From Moniliella sp. 'wahieum' (lineage: Eukaryota; Basidiomycota; Moniliellomycetes; Moniliellales; Moniliellaceae): a stretch of 64,000 nt of DNA. The stretch covers positions 868,001-932,000 of the forward strand of contig RSEE01000008.1 of the NCBI GenBank assembly GCA_003971905.1, written 5' to 3'. Of the stretch, positions 1 to 10,692 are shown one piece after another. Numbering within the stretch: the stretch's first letter is position 1; each line of letters starts with the position of its first letter. Made by a program: the position numbers and the translations under genes. The notes under the pieces were generated by a model. That model was not told the DNA's origin, ran no database searches, and saw only the letters and a program-made list of their open reading frames with translations.

Positions 1-16
1 GAGTACAGCCGCCAGC

Positions 17-2445
17 ATGCACACTACGGAGAGTGTATACACTTCCCTGACCACGAACGTCTCGACCCGAGGAGAAATGGAGCCGCGTAACACGCCTTAT
101 GTGTGCGCTCTGTGCCTATCTCCTCCCGAGAGCGACTCTGTGTTGCCGGTCAAGCTCGTCTGCTCTCATCTTGCCCACGATGAATGCGTGGTTGCTCTTC
201 TCTCGTCTCCTGTGTCTTCCGACGCACCAGTTTGCAAGTTGTGCCCTCTACATCCTTCCCATGTGGATACTGGTAGTGCTCCCCAACAGCGCCGCCCCTC
301 GGCTCCCAAGATTCTGGAGCCAGTTGCGGCCAACCCTGTACTAGATGCTCCCAACTCGGCCCTAAACTCGTCCGCGGTTGTTGGGGCCAATCCGGAACGG
401 GATTATTATCCCAATGGGCATCCACCTGCACACCAGGCGGCAATGCACAATACCCCAGATCCGGCTGCTACCACTGAGCTCAGTCCGGGATCCCCACAGT
501 CCTTATCCTCACATTCCCATGGTTCTTCCCGAGGCCGGTTCCTCCTAAGCCATCTGGGCCTTGCGCGGCACAAAAAATCGCACGGTGCCGAGCATGGAAT
601 GCCGCCCCCTGACCCTGCATTTCAAGTGCACACGACGGGAGCAGCAGATGTTCTCATGGCTCAGCTCAATCGGCAGCTCCACCCTAAGCCTACACCGCCA
701 CCCCGAGCCCCTACTGTTGCCGCATCCAAGGTCGAACCAAAGCTTGGGCCTGAGCATGGGCCTGAACCGGCGCCGGAGTTGGAGGCTGGGTCTGAACCTG
801 AAACGGAACCTCAACCCGAGTCCGAATCTGAGTATCACCCTCGGTCTACGTTTAAGCCCAAACTGATCTCAAGCATCCTCCGAGTTCAAAGAGGAATCCA
901 TGGCGGCATCCCACAGCAAAATCAAGTCCTTGTTCAAAACAAAGCCCAAGCATCCATCTCAACCCGAGCCTAACGTCAGCTCTCGTCCTTGTCGACCGCC
1001 AATGCCTGGGGAGAGTCGGGGCGAAAACCGAACGGGGGGAGCCCGGCCTCAAGCGGAGAAAGTCCCTGGCCATCTGAACGTCCTTTTACGCCTGAACTCG
1101 AAGGGTGCCGGTGAGCAAACGTACAACACCGGTTGGTCCTGATCCCGTATTTCCTACGCGACAGAGTATGGATGAGAGCAGAGTTCGTCGCCCTGATAGG
1201 AGTTTCGCCCGCCCAGCCACGGCTTCGATCGCGAGCAGCAAGCATGGACAAGCCACGATCGCCCAGATTTGACCCAGGGGACTGCAACGACCCCAAGGTT
1301 CTGGCAGGGTCACAAGTGTCCATTTTGGCGTATCGCAAGCCAGAGCCGTATGAGCAAGCTCGTGGACGCTGAAGGTTCACGACTAGAGTCGGTCGCCACG
1401 CTGGAGTCTACTTATGGCCTTCCCGAGCTGGCGGACCATGTGGAGGTCACGCAAGGCAACCAAACCGCGTATTTTATGTGGTCGTGTTTGCTCAAGCCTT
1501 GGGACTGTACGCTGAAAGTGCAGACGACGAAGGCCTAAGCGACGCATCCTGTCACTCAAAGGTCGCATTTCTTCCACCATTACCCCAAGATCACGCTCAC
1601 GCCACCCCCCCGGTCCTTATGGCGCGGGACTCTCGCCTACGCTCGGTTCACATCCGCCTGGATCAGTCGCGATGTACGTTAACGTTTCCCTCCTCGTCCC
1701 AGGCCAACAAGTGGTTCTGTCGCTTGAATTACTTGTCGGCCCGAGCCAATGGCTACCAGCGCGAAAGAGCCCCTCCCCTTCGGCCCCTCCGTCCATTTAT
1801 CCGACCGCGCAGCCAGTCGACTGGGGCAAGGCGTCCGTCGCGGGCAGCGCAACCGCCCGTGCCGCCACTGCCGCGTATTCATGTGCGCGACCCATCTGGC
1901 CGCATCACCCATCCTTCACCTCCGCTGTCTTCGTCTCGCTCTGGGCGTGGTCCGTCCTCCCCTTCTGTCCCTCGTTCGCCCTTGGCTTCCTCTCCTTCTT
2001 CCCCCAGCACCCCCATCAAGGGGCCAATGGACCTAGTGATACTGGTGTCGGCGGCGGAGCGGGATCGGGAAGCCGGGCAAGCCATGCTGATCGAGATTTT
2101 GGAGCGCCTCGGCGACCGAGACCGGGTGGCTCTGGTCACCTTCCACCTTGGCTCGGACAAGGGCAATGCGGTGCGGCGTACTCCTCTGCTGTGCCCTGGC
2201 AAAGCAGCGAGCCGAAATCGATTGCGAGCCTTTGTTGAATTGCTTCAACGACCCGAGACGGCGCTGACCCCAAGAGCGCCGTCATGGCCGCTCACGAGCT
2301 CTTGCTCGGCCGCTCCTTCCCAGCTGCCTTCCCCCGCGGCCGTCCCGCGGTCCTGAGCCTGGTGCCCCCCCCAACCAACTTGACCGCTACATTGCTCGCA
2401 TCGCCCCCTTCCCAGCGCGTCCATTCCCGTGGGGAGCTAGCATGA
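17..2445 (+). CDS. Ste5/Far1-like pheromone-pathway scaffold (RING-H2, PH, vWA)
   Basis: The first part (17-973) has a RING-H2 pattern near residues 30-76: CALC, then CSHLAHDEC, then CKLC, very like the Ste5/Far1 RING. A long Pro/Ser/Glu-rich linker follows. Around 1470-1750 a PH-like segment ends in SSSQANKWFCRLNYL, the typical PH C-terminal helix with its Trp. At 2030-2400 a vWA-like fold starts with DLVILVSAAERD and continues RVALVTFHLG; the DxSxS metal site is missing, as in Ste5-type vWA domains. RING, PH and vWA in this order is known from Ste5/Far1 scaffolds that tether G-beta-gamma and the mating MAPK cascade. The frame breaks several times (about 970-1480 and near 2280), which I read as sequencing indels. 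The start is ATG 17 or ATG 77. Family is likely; Ste5 versus Far1 is open. Confidence 0.68.
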
Positions 2446-3426
2446 CGCCGGTCTGGACCGTGCCTACGTGATGCCCGCACCCGCGTTTGACCTCTGGTTG
2501 TGTTGCAAGTCTTGCGCGGTCCCCAGTACCCCCTTGTGCTCTTCTGTTGTTTTTTCTGTTCCACTGCATATACCACCTCCTTTTTGACTATCCACCTTGC
2601 CTGCCTGTCTTCTCTCTTAGATCTTATTAACGAGCGTTGATGAACGCAAATGCATATTGTGGAATGGGACGTCCGCTGCAGATGGCGGCGCGTGCCGAGT
2701 GCTGCTGATGGTGACAATGGACCTCCAGATGAGAGGAGAAAGATCATGCAGAGGGGCAAAGTAGAGCAGGTGTGCACCTACGGCTCGGCTCATGTCAGTA
2801 CCAGTCCGTGCCCGTCGTTTGCCTAAGACATCCATCAGCACCGATCAGACACGTGACTGGGCAGGACTAGGTTTGGTCGGCAATACTAATACGGGCAATA
2901 CGTCAGCGCTGAGGCTGGGCGCGGCTTTGGCGGAGCGGGCGTTGCGGACAATGGGTGACACATGGCGCGTGCCGCCCATGTCACATGTCACATGGCCTGT
3001 GCATGGGGCAGACCCCACCTGGCACGGCGCCCGTGGGGCGGCGGCGTCGGCGTGGCTCTGAGAGTGAATCTGGGCAGCGAACAGCCACGCTCGATGACGT
3101 TCGGCAAGGCAGAGCCGAAGCGCTAAGCGCTCATTAAGCGCCGGGGCAGTGCAGGGCTTTGCCGCCGCCTCTTGAAGCGCAAGCGCGTAAAAGCGCCCAT
3201 CCCGTCTTCTTCTTCGCATCCATCTTTCCTGCCCCAGTGCATGCTCTTGAGGACGATCCCTCGTCTCGCATCTCGTTCTGCCTTCTTCCCAGTGGTGCGT
3301 CCCCCGGCCTGTTCGACCACCCCGTCGTCACTTCGACACCCTCAGCTAACCTCTTGCCTCTCCCCGCCAGATTGCCTCCTCTCCTACCTTCCTGCCTGCC
3401 CGCCGCTTGCAAACTTCCGCTCTGAC
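2446..3426. other. Intergenic, aminotransferase promoter side
   Basis: No convincing gene. Repeated CATGTCACATG words lie at about 2978-2994, and a pyrimidine-rich stretch runs from about 3200 into the aminotransferase start. The long open frame joining the start from 3172 is probably 5'UTR. Confidence 0.5.
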
Positions 3427-4586
3427 ATGTCCTTCCACCAAGAGTCCCACAAGCTCCTTGTCATCCCCGGCCCTATTGAGGTGGCTGACGAGGTCCTCTA
3501 CGCCAATGCACACCCGTCGATGAGCCACACCTCACCCGAGTTTGTGCCCATCTTTGGCGACTGTCTCCGCATGTTCCGCCAGATCCTTTACGCGCCTTCG
3601 GCCCAACCCATCATTACCTCTGGTTCGGGCACGCTGGGATGGGACCATGTGGCATCTAACCTGGTCGAGCCCGGGGAAAGTGCGCTGGTGCTCAATTCGG
3701 GTACTTTGGCGACAGCTTTGCCGAGTGCCTCGAGACGTATGGCGCCAAGGTGGACCAGATTGGCGCGCCGGTCGGTTCCAAGCCAACCCTGGCCCAAATC
3801 GAGGAGGCACTGAAGCAAAAGAAGTACAAGCTGATTACCGCCACTCACGTTGACACGTCGACGGGTGTGTTGAGCGACGCCAAGGGGATCGCCGAAGTGG
3901 TCAAGCGTGTCTCCCCCGACACCATCTTTGCTCTGGACAGCGTGTGCAGCGTGGGTAGCGAAGAGATCCGTCAAGACGAGTGGGGCGTGGATGTGGTGCT
4001 GACGGCGTCGCAAAAGGGCATTGGATGCCCGCCGGGCCTGATGCTCCTCTCGGCTTCGCCCAAGGCGATCAAGGCTTTTGAAACCCGCAAGGCGCCGCCA
4101 ACGTCCTACTTTGCCTCTTGGAAGAAGTGGTTGCCGATCATGAAGGCATACGAGGGTGGCAGTGCCGCCTACTTTGCCACTCCTCCGACCAACTTGATCT
4201 ACGCTTTGCACCAGAGCTTTGAGACGATCACCAAGGGAGTGCCGTCGCTGGAGGAGCGGTTCAAGCTGCACAAGGAGACCTCGGCCAAGGTCAAAAACTT
4301 TGTCAAGAATGAGCTCAAGCTCGACCAGCTCGTTGCCGATGGGATTAAGGATGGTGCCAACGGAATGACGGCCGTCAAGTACCCCGAGGGCTATGGCGCG
4401 GGCGATGTAGTGCCCCGCATGGCTGCGCGCAATGTGGTCGTTGCCGCTGGGCTGCACAAGGAGTGCAAGGACAAGTATTTCCGCATCGGTCACATGGGTC
4501 TCTCTGCCACGACCCGCAGTAGCGACATTGACCATGTCCTCCAGAGCCTCAAGGAGTCGCTCGCCGAGGCGGGCTACAAGCCGTGA
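3427..4586 (+). CDS. AGX1: Alanine-glyoxylate aminotransferase (class V PLP)
   Basis: The enzyme transfers the amino group of alanine to glyoxylate, giving glycine and pyruvate, usually in peroxisome or cytosol in fungi. The N-terminus has LVIPGPIEVADEVL and the glyoxylate-family PSMSHTSPEF motif. TSGSGTLGWDHVASNLVEPG follows, then LDSVCSVGSEE. The PLP lysine is in LTASQKGIGCPPGL. RIGHMG is near the C-terminus. The length of about 386 residues fits the family. ATG 3427 is chosen because the similarity begins there (MSFHQESHKLL). One frame break near 3705 comes from a G run one base too short; a conserved NSGYFGDSF stretch spans it. The C-terminus ends GYKP with no SKL-like peroxisomal signal. 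Confidence 0.93.
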
Positions 4587-5507
4587 GGATGTGGGTGTGA
4601 TGGAGGCTTCTTTCTCCTAGACCCAGCCGCTCCCCACCTGAAGTGACTAGTGACGATTGATCTTTGGCTCGGCAGCTTGCATGCGTCTGCTTGGATCCCC
4701 TTAAACTTGTTCTCAGTGCTATCGACTGCAGGACAAGTGCGTTTGGAATGAACCCGTTGTAATGCATCATGTCAAGAACATGCCTTGGAGGAATGTACCG
4801 TACAACCACCACCGCAAGGGAGGGGGATAATGCATCCAAAACGCCTCAGGAGGTTTGATTCAGGCATTGTGTTGATGAGAGTGGTTCCCTTGGAAAGTAC
4901 ACGTGCATGACGTGGCCCAGCCACCCCGGGGCCTGGCGGGGATGGTCGGTATGGGCTTCGATCTACGGCGTAGACGTCGTAAACGTAAATGAATCAATGA
5001 CCAAAGAAATGATCGATGATCCGGTGGTCACCGGTCGTATTCATACGGCAACGAAGGGCAAGGAGAATGGCACGGCAACCCTATTCATTTGCGCTGCGGC
5101 GTCCGGCGGCATTGGGCGGCAGTCGTGCTTTGAATATGCACCCATGCGTACAGTGGCCATGTGCCTCTCCTGCCCCCAGAAGGGCAGCCTGGCGCGGGAC
5201 CTGTCCCCTGCGTTCATCAATGCGGCGAGGGCCGACCACCATCCAGGCCGTGGCCTAGCGAGCCACAGTACCACCAGCTCAAGCCAGGTCTCCAGTCAAG
5301 TGCGTATGCGTCCCTTCCTGTTTGGCGAGGCGGTGCGAGGGGTGTAATCGGGTTGGTTGATGCGCGATGCTTTCCGCTGCACAAACCAAGGCTCCGTCTC
5401 TCCCCTTCTGCCGCCCATGCTTCTTCCTGAGACTGTCCCGCCGTCTCACGTTCCGAACCGGGTGGGACTCCCAGGACTGCCTGCTAACCTTTGATGGTGT
5501 TGGCAGG
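4587..5507. other. Intergenic and probable RPL13 leader
   Basis: No gene recognised. A CTAAC branch-like site (5482) and a TTGGCAG acceptor (about 5500-5506) lie just before the L13 ATG, so an intron in the 5'UTR is likely, as is common in ribosomal protein genes. A possible donor GTGCGT is at about 5300. The donor is a guess. Confidence 0.4.
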
Positions 5508-6127
5508 ATGGGTTTCCGCCACAACAACATCCTTCACAACAACCACTTCCGCAAGGACTGGCAGCGCCGGGTCAACGTGTGGTTTGACCAGCCCGGTGCC
5601 AAGAAGCGCAGGCGCAATGCGCGCGCTGAGAAGGTGGCGCGCTCGGGTCTCAAGCCCGTTGACTCGCTCCGCCCTGTGGTGCGCTGCCCTACGCTCAAGT
5701 ACAACCGCAAGCTGCGTGCTGGCCGTGGTTTCACCCTTAAGGAGCTCAAGGCTGCTGGCATTCCCCAAAAGCTTGCTCGCGTGATTGGTATCGCGGTGGA
5801 CCACCGCCGCAAGAACCGCTCGGAGGAGGGTCTGCGCTCAACATTGAGCGCGTCAAGGCGTACCGTGAGCGTGTGGTTGTCATCCCGGCCAAGGGCAAGG
5901 GTGCCAAGCTCGCTGAGCTGGCCTCGGCTCCCAAGGTTGAGAATGTTGCGGCTGCGTTCCCCATCCCTGCTGGCACGGTCGCCGAGAAGCCTCGCGCAAT
6001 TACCCAGGAGGAGAAGGACTTCGAAGCCTTCAAGACTCTTCGCCACGCCCGCAACACCCACCGCCAGGCTGGCTTCCGCGCTGCTCACCAGGCCAAGAAG
6101 GAGGCCGAGGAGAAGGCCAAGAAGTAA
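5508..6127 (+). CDS. RPL13: 60S ribosomal protein L13 (eL13)
   Basis: A structural protein of the large cytosolic ribosomal subunit. It starts [19 protein letters not shown], has the core [20 protein letters not shown], then [17 protein letters not shown]. After a one-base loss near 5838 it continues [14 protein letters not shown] to a Lys-rich end. Total length is about 206 residues, normal for eL13. An acceptor-like CAG sits two bases before the ATG, so the leader is probably spliced. The frame break lies in the middle of conserved sequence and is best seen as an error, since this gene is essential. Confidence 0.95.
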
Positions 6128-6461
6128 GCCGCGTAGTTGGTTGGGCCCTTTTGTCTCTTGCTTTCCTCTCTATGCCATACTCGGGTGCTTTACGCCCACC
6201 ATGTACCGTCAAAAAGTGTGCACTGCCATCTCTGTGCACTAAGGAACGATTTGCAGCAAGTGTGCCATCTCGCTCATTGTGAGCCCTTGTGTAGATTTAG
6301 ACGTTTTTGTCGCCTCGTCTTCGTTGAGGCAGGGGACCCTGAATCGCATGCGTAGCACTGGCTGAGCTTGTGCGACGGAGAGTGGGTGTGGGCAACGGCC
6401 GGTATGGGCATAAGCGGGGGGTAGGGAATATCGCAGTAGCTGCTTGCCCACCTTCCTGAGC

Positions 6462-7020
6462 ATGCGATGGACCCCCCAAGCCGCTCAGGCTGAGCAGGAA
6501 GAGATGTTGGAGGAAGGCAAAGATGAATCATTTTCCTTCTGCCGGGACCAGTCGGAAGGCCGACTGCTGTGCGGGGAATGGTGGCCGCTGGCTCGTGGGC
6601 GGCTGGTGCTTTTCTCTTGTCTTAGCTTCTCTACCAGACCTCTCTGATACCGACCATGCAGCCCTCCAAGCCCTCCTTCAGCAGCCGGCCCCCACGCCCA
6701 AGTACGCCAAATGGGTGCGACGGTACTTCTCTTGGTCGCGAACCTACTGCAAGGTGCTGCAAGCCACACTGACCATCAGTGGTGCCTTACTTTTACCCCT
6801 TTGTTGTTGCTCCTTGCGTGGTCCGGTCCTTAGCTTGGTTGGTGGGTAAGGCTACGGTCAGGTGGGTCAGGCCCAGCGCGGTATCATCGCCCACAACATG
6901 TCGATTTCCCCTCCCCTAAGCAACGAAATTGCTCCTGGATACATACCTATCCATTTATTACCCAATCCCATCAAGCGGGCCATGATGCATGTGAGAGAGG
7001 GGGTAGCTGCCTTCGTATAG
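6462..7020 (+). CDS. Small hypothetical protein, probably three exons
   Basis: I do not recognise this gene. A first exon may begin MRWTPQAAQAEQEEM at 6462. After a likely acceptor CTACCAG near 6643 comes LSDTDHAALQALLQQP and PTPKYAKWVRRYFSW with no frame break. A second intron of about 70 nt (AGTGGTGCC to GGTAAG, near 6780-6850) would join the segment to GQVGQAQRGIIAHNM and a proline-rich tail ending at TAG 7018-7020. The basic aromatic stretch suggests a small membrane or mitochondrial protein, but this is a guess. The exon model is manual; the first donor is the weakest part. Confidence 0.35.
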
Positions 7021-7384
7021 GAGATGGCATGCTGGGTACGACATCTTCCCCACTTTACACGCGACTAGCCCATGACTGGCTGGCCGTGAGGATTGTCAAT
7101 GTGAATACACACGAGGTGTCCGACGAGTGCAGAAGCGCCAGACGCGAGTGTGTGTACCGAGCGGGCGGTAGTGCCCACAGGCACCAACGGCGTTCTTCCC
7201 AGGCGCTGTCATATTCAATTCAATCTGTCTGACTCTGTCCTTATTCAACCACAAGCTCAAAACACAACACACACTGCCCCTGTGCTGCCTCTTAACAATT
7301 CCGCGCGGCCATCCCAGCGGCGGCGCGCCACCACCACCGCCACCATACTCCGCTGGCAACCATCCACCATCGCCTGCGCCGCCC
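7021..7384. other. Intergenic, NudE-like gene promoter
   Basis: About 360 bases with no gene seen. The region before the ATG is rich in CA and CACC, typical of a fungal 5'UTR. Confidence 0.4.
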
Positions 7385-9034
7385 ATGTCCGACGACGGCG
7401 AGCCTAGCGACCTGGAAGAGCGCGTTTCCTACTGGAGGGAACAGGCCAAGGATGCTCGCGCATCTCTCGCTGATGCTCAAGACGCTCTTGCCGAGCTAGA
7501 GGAGATGAGTCGGGGCCTCGAGGCCGAACTGGAGACCGAGCTCGCTGCCGCCCAGCGCGCGCGCGACGTTGCCACCCGCGCGGCGGAGACGGCCAAGGCA
7601 GAAGCCACATCATGGAAAGAACGGTACACTGCCGCGGCATCTGAGGGTTCTGCGGAGCTTGCAGCGGTCCGGAGGGAGTTGACTCGCACTGCCGACGAGT
7701 ATGCGGCCCATCGTGATCGGTTGCGTGATATGGAGGTCAATAATGATGAGCTCGAGGCAGCAGAGAGAGCAATTGCTGCATCTCTGTCAGACATGGAGGC
7801 CAAGTACAACCGCTCGCTCGAGCAAACTGTTCTTCTGCAAGAAGAGATTGCGGCCAAGGATGCCCTGCTGGAGGATAATCAACGTCTGAAGGACTACATT
7901 TCCGATGCGTCTTGGCTTCTGCGTACTCACTTATGCTCGTCAGGCTGATCTTCTTTCCTATATGGGTCTCACTACAGAACTTACCGAGGAACTTGCTGTG
8001 CGCCGGGTGCGTCCAGCTACGCCCGAACCCACTCCGGCCGAGACGGCACCAGTTGCATCACCCCTTGCCGGTGAGGGCTCGAGCCCGACCCCATGCAGCT
8101 GGTCGTGCCGTGCTAAGGCAGTACACCTCAACCTCAACCTCAACTGGGGCTTCTTCCATCGCTTCTCCTCCTGAATCCCCCATGCCGCCATCGATAGGCG
8201 CGCGTAGCTCCACCCCTCTTACGACGCCCACGCGTGCGACCCCAGGGAGGGCGGATAACTCCTTTGACCCCTTCCACATCCGCGTTGCCCCGACCCTCTC
8301 GGACTGTGCACACGTCTGCTCTTCCGAGAGGACCATCAAAGCGTACAACCGTACGAACGTCTTCTGCACGAATGACAGGGGGGCCGTCCGAGTTGACGGC
8401 TCGGATCAATGCGTTGAAGTTGCATCTCAACCGAGCTCAGCGGCCCATGCTCGACCGAAGCGGCAGAGTGAGTGGGATCCCACGTTCTGTCAGTCGCACG
8501 GGTGCCACGGGACCCATATCTCCCTCTACTTCCTTTAGCTTTGTTACGGTAGGTACTTCCCCCATCCCTCCACCCTCCGGGATTCCCAAACCTAGGGCTT
8601 CGGTCGACCGAATGGGCTTGCCTCGCCTCACCTCTAGCACTTTGCACCGCTCCGCCTCCACCGTCTTGGCCCCCCGCACACGGCGCCCACACACTCGTCC
8701 CGCTTCCCAACTTTCGTTCGATGCCAGTTCCGACGCTGGGACTGGCCAAAGCAGCCCGTCAATGCCCAGCTCGCGCTCTTTGTATTCCACGCGGCAACGG
8801 TCCCCCTCGGGCCAACCCGGCCCACCTCGATCTTTCTCCCGCCCGGTCGGCCTCTCTCACCCTCCAAGTCCGCCCTGCCTCGCCAGAAATCTTCCACCCA
8901 CACCCGCCGCCACAGCCAAGCACTTGCCAACCTCGGCTCCAACAGCTTGGGCCTCTCCTCCCTCACCAGCAGACAGACTTGCCGCCCGTGTGGCCATTGA
9001 GCGGGGACGCAGCCCCAAAACGCGGCTGTCGTGA
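7385..9034 (+). CDS. NudE/Ndel1-like nuclear distribution protein
   Basis: NudE proteins bind Lis1 and dynein and act in nuclear migration and spindle positioning. The N-terminal 170 residues are one long coiled coil. Segments such as SYWREQAKDARASLADAQ, SRGLEAELETELA, DELEAAERAIAASLSDMEAK and LLEDNQRLKD match the Nde1/Ndel1 order. A short intron probably lies at about 7887-7946, ending CTCGTCAG. The rest is Ser/Pro-rich, as in fungal NudE C-termini, and changes frame at about 8070-8240. It then reads through a helix (LTARINALKLHLNRAQRP) to a stop at 9032-9034. The coiled-coil assignment is good; the exact exon chain of the tail is not settled. Confidence 0.75.
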
Positions 9035-9352
9035 GCATTGTATGAACGATAGACCATTCAGAGGGGACAGGCCCCTGGGCAGTTGATCCGTTCCAAATCT
9101 ATGGTTACGGCCGTCACCAGAGGTCGGCATGGGATTGGGAAAAAGGAAGTGCAGAGATTATGCAAGGCACCGTCCCCACTCTGGAGGGCGGTTGCCTGAA
9201 AATCAACGACGCAATGCCAGTTGCAAATCAGAGCTATCAGGGAGAGAGGCAAGAACCAGCTTGCTTCATCCGTCGCACGGGGTTAGATCTTGAAAACACA
9301 GTGGGGCATGTTCTCCGTAAAAGGAGACTAAGCGCAAAAAGAAGAGAGGTCG

Positions 9353-9446
9353 GGGAAAGGAAAGGAAAGGAAAGGAAAGGAAAGGAAAGGAAAGGAAAGG
9401 AAAGGAAAGGAAAGGAAAGGAAAGGAAAGGAAAGGAAAGAAAGGAA
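9353..9446. repeat. (GGAAA)n microsatellite
   Basis: About 18 near-perfect copies of a 5-base purine unit in the tail-to-tail spacer between the NudE-like gene and the minus-strand DPBB gene. Its Lys/Gly-repeat translation is not a protein. The rest of 9035-9518 holds nothing else I can identify. Confidence 0.95.
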
Positions 9447-9518
9447 GGCGAGACAGAGGAGATGTGATGGAAGGCAAAGTAGAGGAAGCGCGTCGCTTAC
9501 GCAGAGTGAATGCGTCGC

Positions 9519-10692
9519 TTAGGCGCTGTACCCCCATTTGACCTGGGGGAGCTGGAAGTGACAATGTCATGGTACGCGGTACCGACAGCAAGGAAGTTTT
9601 CGGTCGTGTCGGGGATCCACTCGACGACCTGCGCCTTGGTGGTCTTGTCATCCGCCACAATGGTGATCCACTTGCCACAGGCGTCCTGCAGCTTGTCGTT
9701 GGGATACGCAGCCGAGGGACCGACAGCAACCGTGATGGTGTCCTTTGCGACCGTGATACCCGGGCACCATTGCGGGTCAATTTCATCCCACCATTGCAGT
9801 GTGTCGGTCGCGTAGGTGGCTGAGCTCGCATCCGACGCCTTGGCCTTCGACGCGCTCGCCACGTGGGCAATCTTGGACTCGGCTGCCTTGATGGACGAAG
9901 AAGAAGACGAGGACTTGGAAGTAGGCGAGGACTTGGACGAAGACGAAGACTTGGAGGCGGACGAAAGAGTGGGGCCACATGGGGAAGGCGTACCATCATT
10001 GAACGACCACTCGGCATTGAAGATGCCGAGCACATGGTTGGCAAGCTTGCTGAACAGGCCGTACGTCAAGTCAATGTCGCAAGGGTTGAGGCAAGTCTGC
10101 GTCGAAGCTGCATCAATGCAAAACAATGCCAGTTAGACACGGTCAGTTCGATCATGGATGGTGGGGGGTCAAGAGGCAACATACGCGACTCGGGGCATTC
10201 GTCCATGATGCGAGCTTGCTGGGAGCCCAAGATGCCCTTGATGGTAATGGTCTTGAAGCAGGTCCTGGCGGCTGATACCTTGGTCGGCAAAGTACTTGTA
10301 TCCAGGCGTGGACAGAGCGACACCCATCTGTGCGAAAAAAATGGGTCACCAGTCAGCACCAATCCCAAATTGGCTCACTCCAGAGCCTTTGCTCTCAGCA
10401 CAGATACGAACGGTGTTGTCATTCATGTCAGGGCCACCACACGAGCCTTGGGCAGATTCGCCCTCGGTCTCGGGGTGGTAGAAGGTGGCCTGGCCTTGGA
10501 TCCCACGGGCAGCAACCTTGGCAGCCAGCGTGGCATTGTTGGCAATGTAGTCGTGGCGACCAGGACGAGGGGCCGGGGCACGCGGGTGCTCAAAGTGGCC
10601 GCCAATGACACGGCGGTGAGGTGCGTGGTGGCCGGCGAGCGCACTGGTGGCGCCAAGCAGGAGGAGGAGGAAGTAAGGACCGTGGGTGCCAT
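9519..10692 (-). CDS. Secreted double-DPBB (barwin/expansin-like) protein, copy A
   Basis: The N-terminus is a hydrophobic signal peptide (FLLLLLGATSALA). A first RlpA/barwin-type double-psi beta-barrel has GQATFY, SCGGPDMNDN and NPCDIDLTYGLF. A long Ser/Lys-rich linker leads to a second unit: TLQWWDEIDPQWCPG, CGKWITIVADDK, VEWIPDTTENFLAVG. I propose three exons, 10692-10379, 10327-10185 and 10107-9519, with introns of 51 and 76 nt that fit GT/AG and the paralogue. One-base breaks occur in the signal peptide (about 10665), exon 2, and a C run at 9546. With that run corrected the end reads WGYSA and stops at 9519. DPBB proteins of this kind bind or loosen cell-wall polysaccharide; no enzymatic role is implied. 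It is the divergent partner of the gene at 12772. Confidence 0.75.

Noticed and set aside
3588-4535. 315-residue minus-strand frame
   Set aside because: Antisense to the aminotransferase; no domain of its own.
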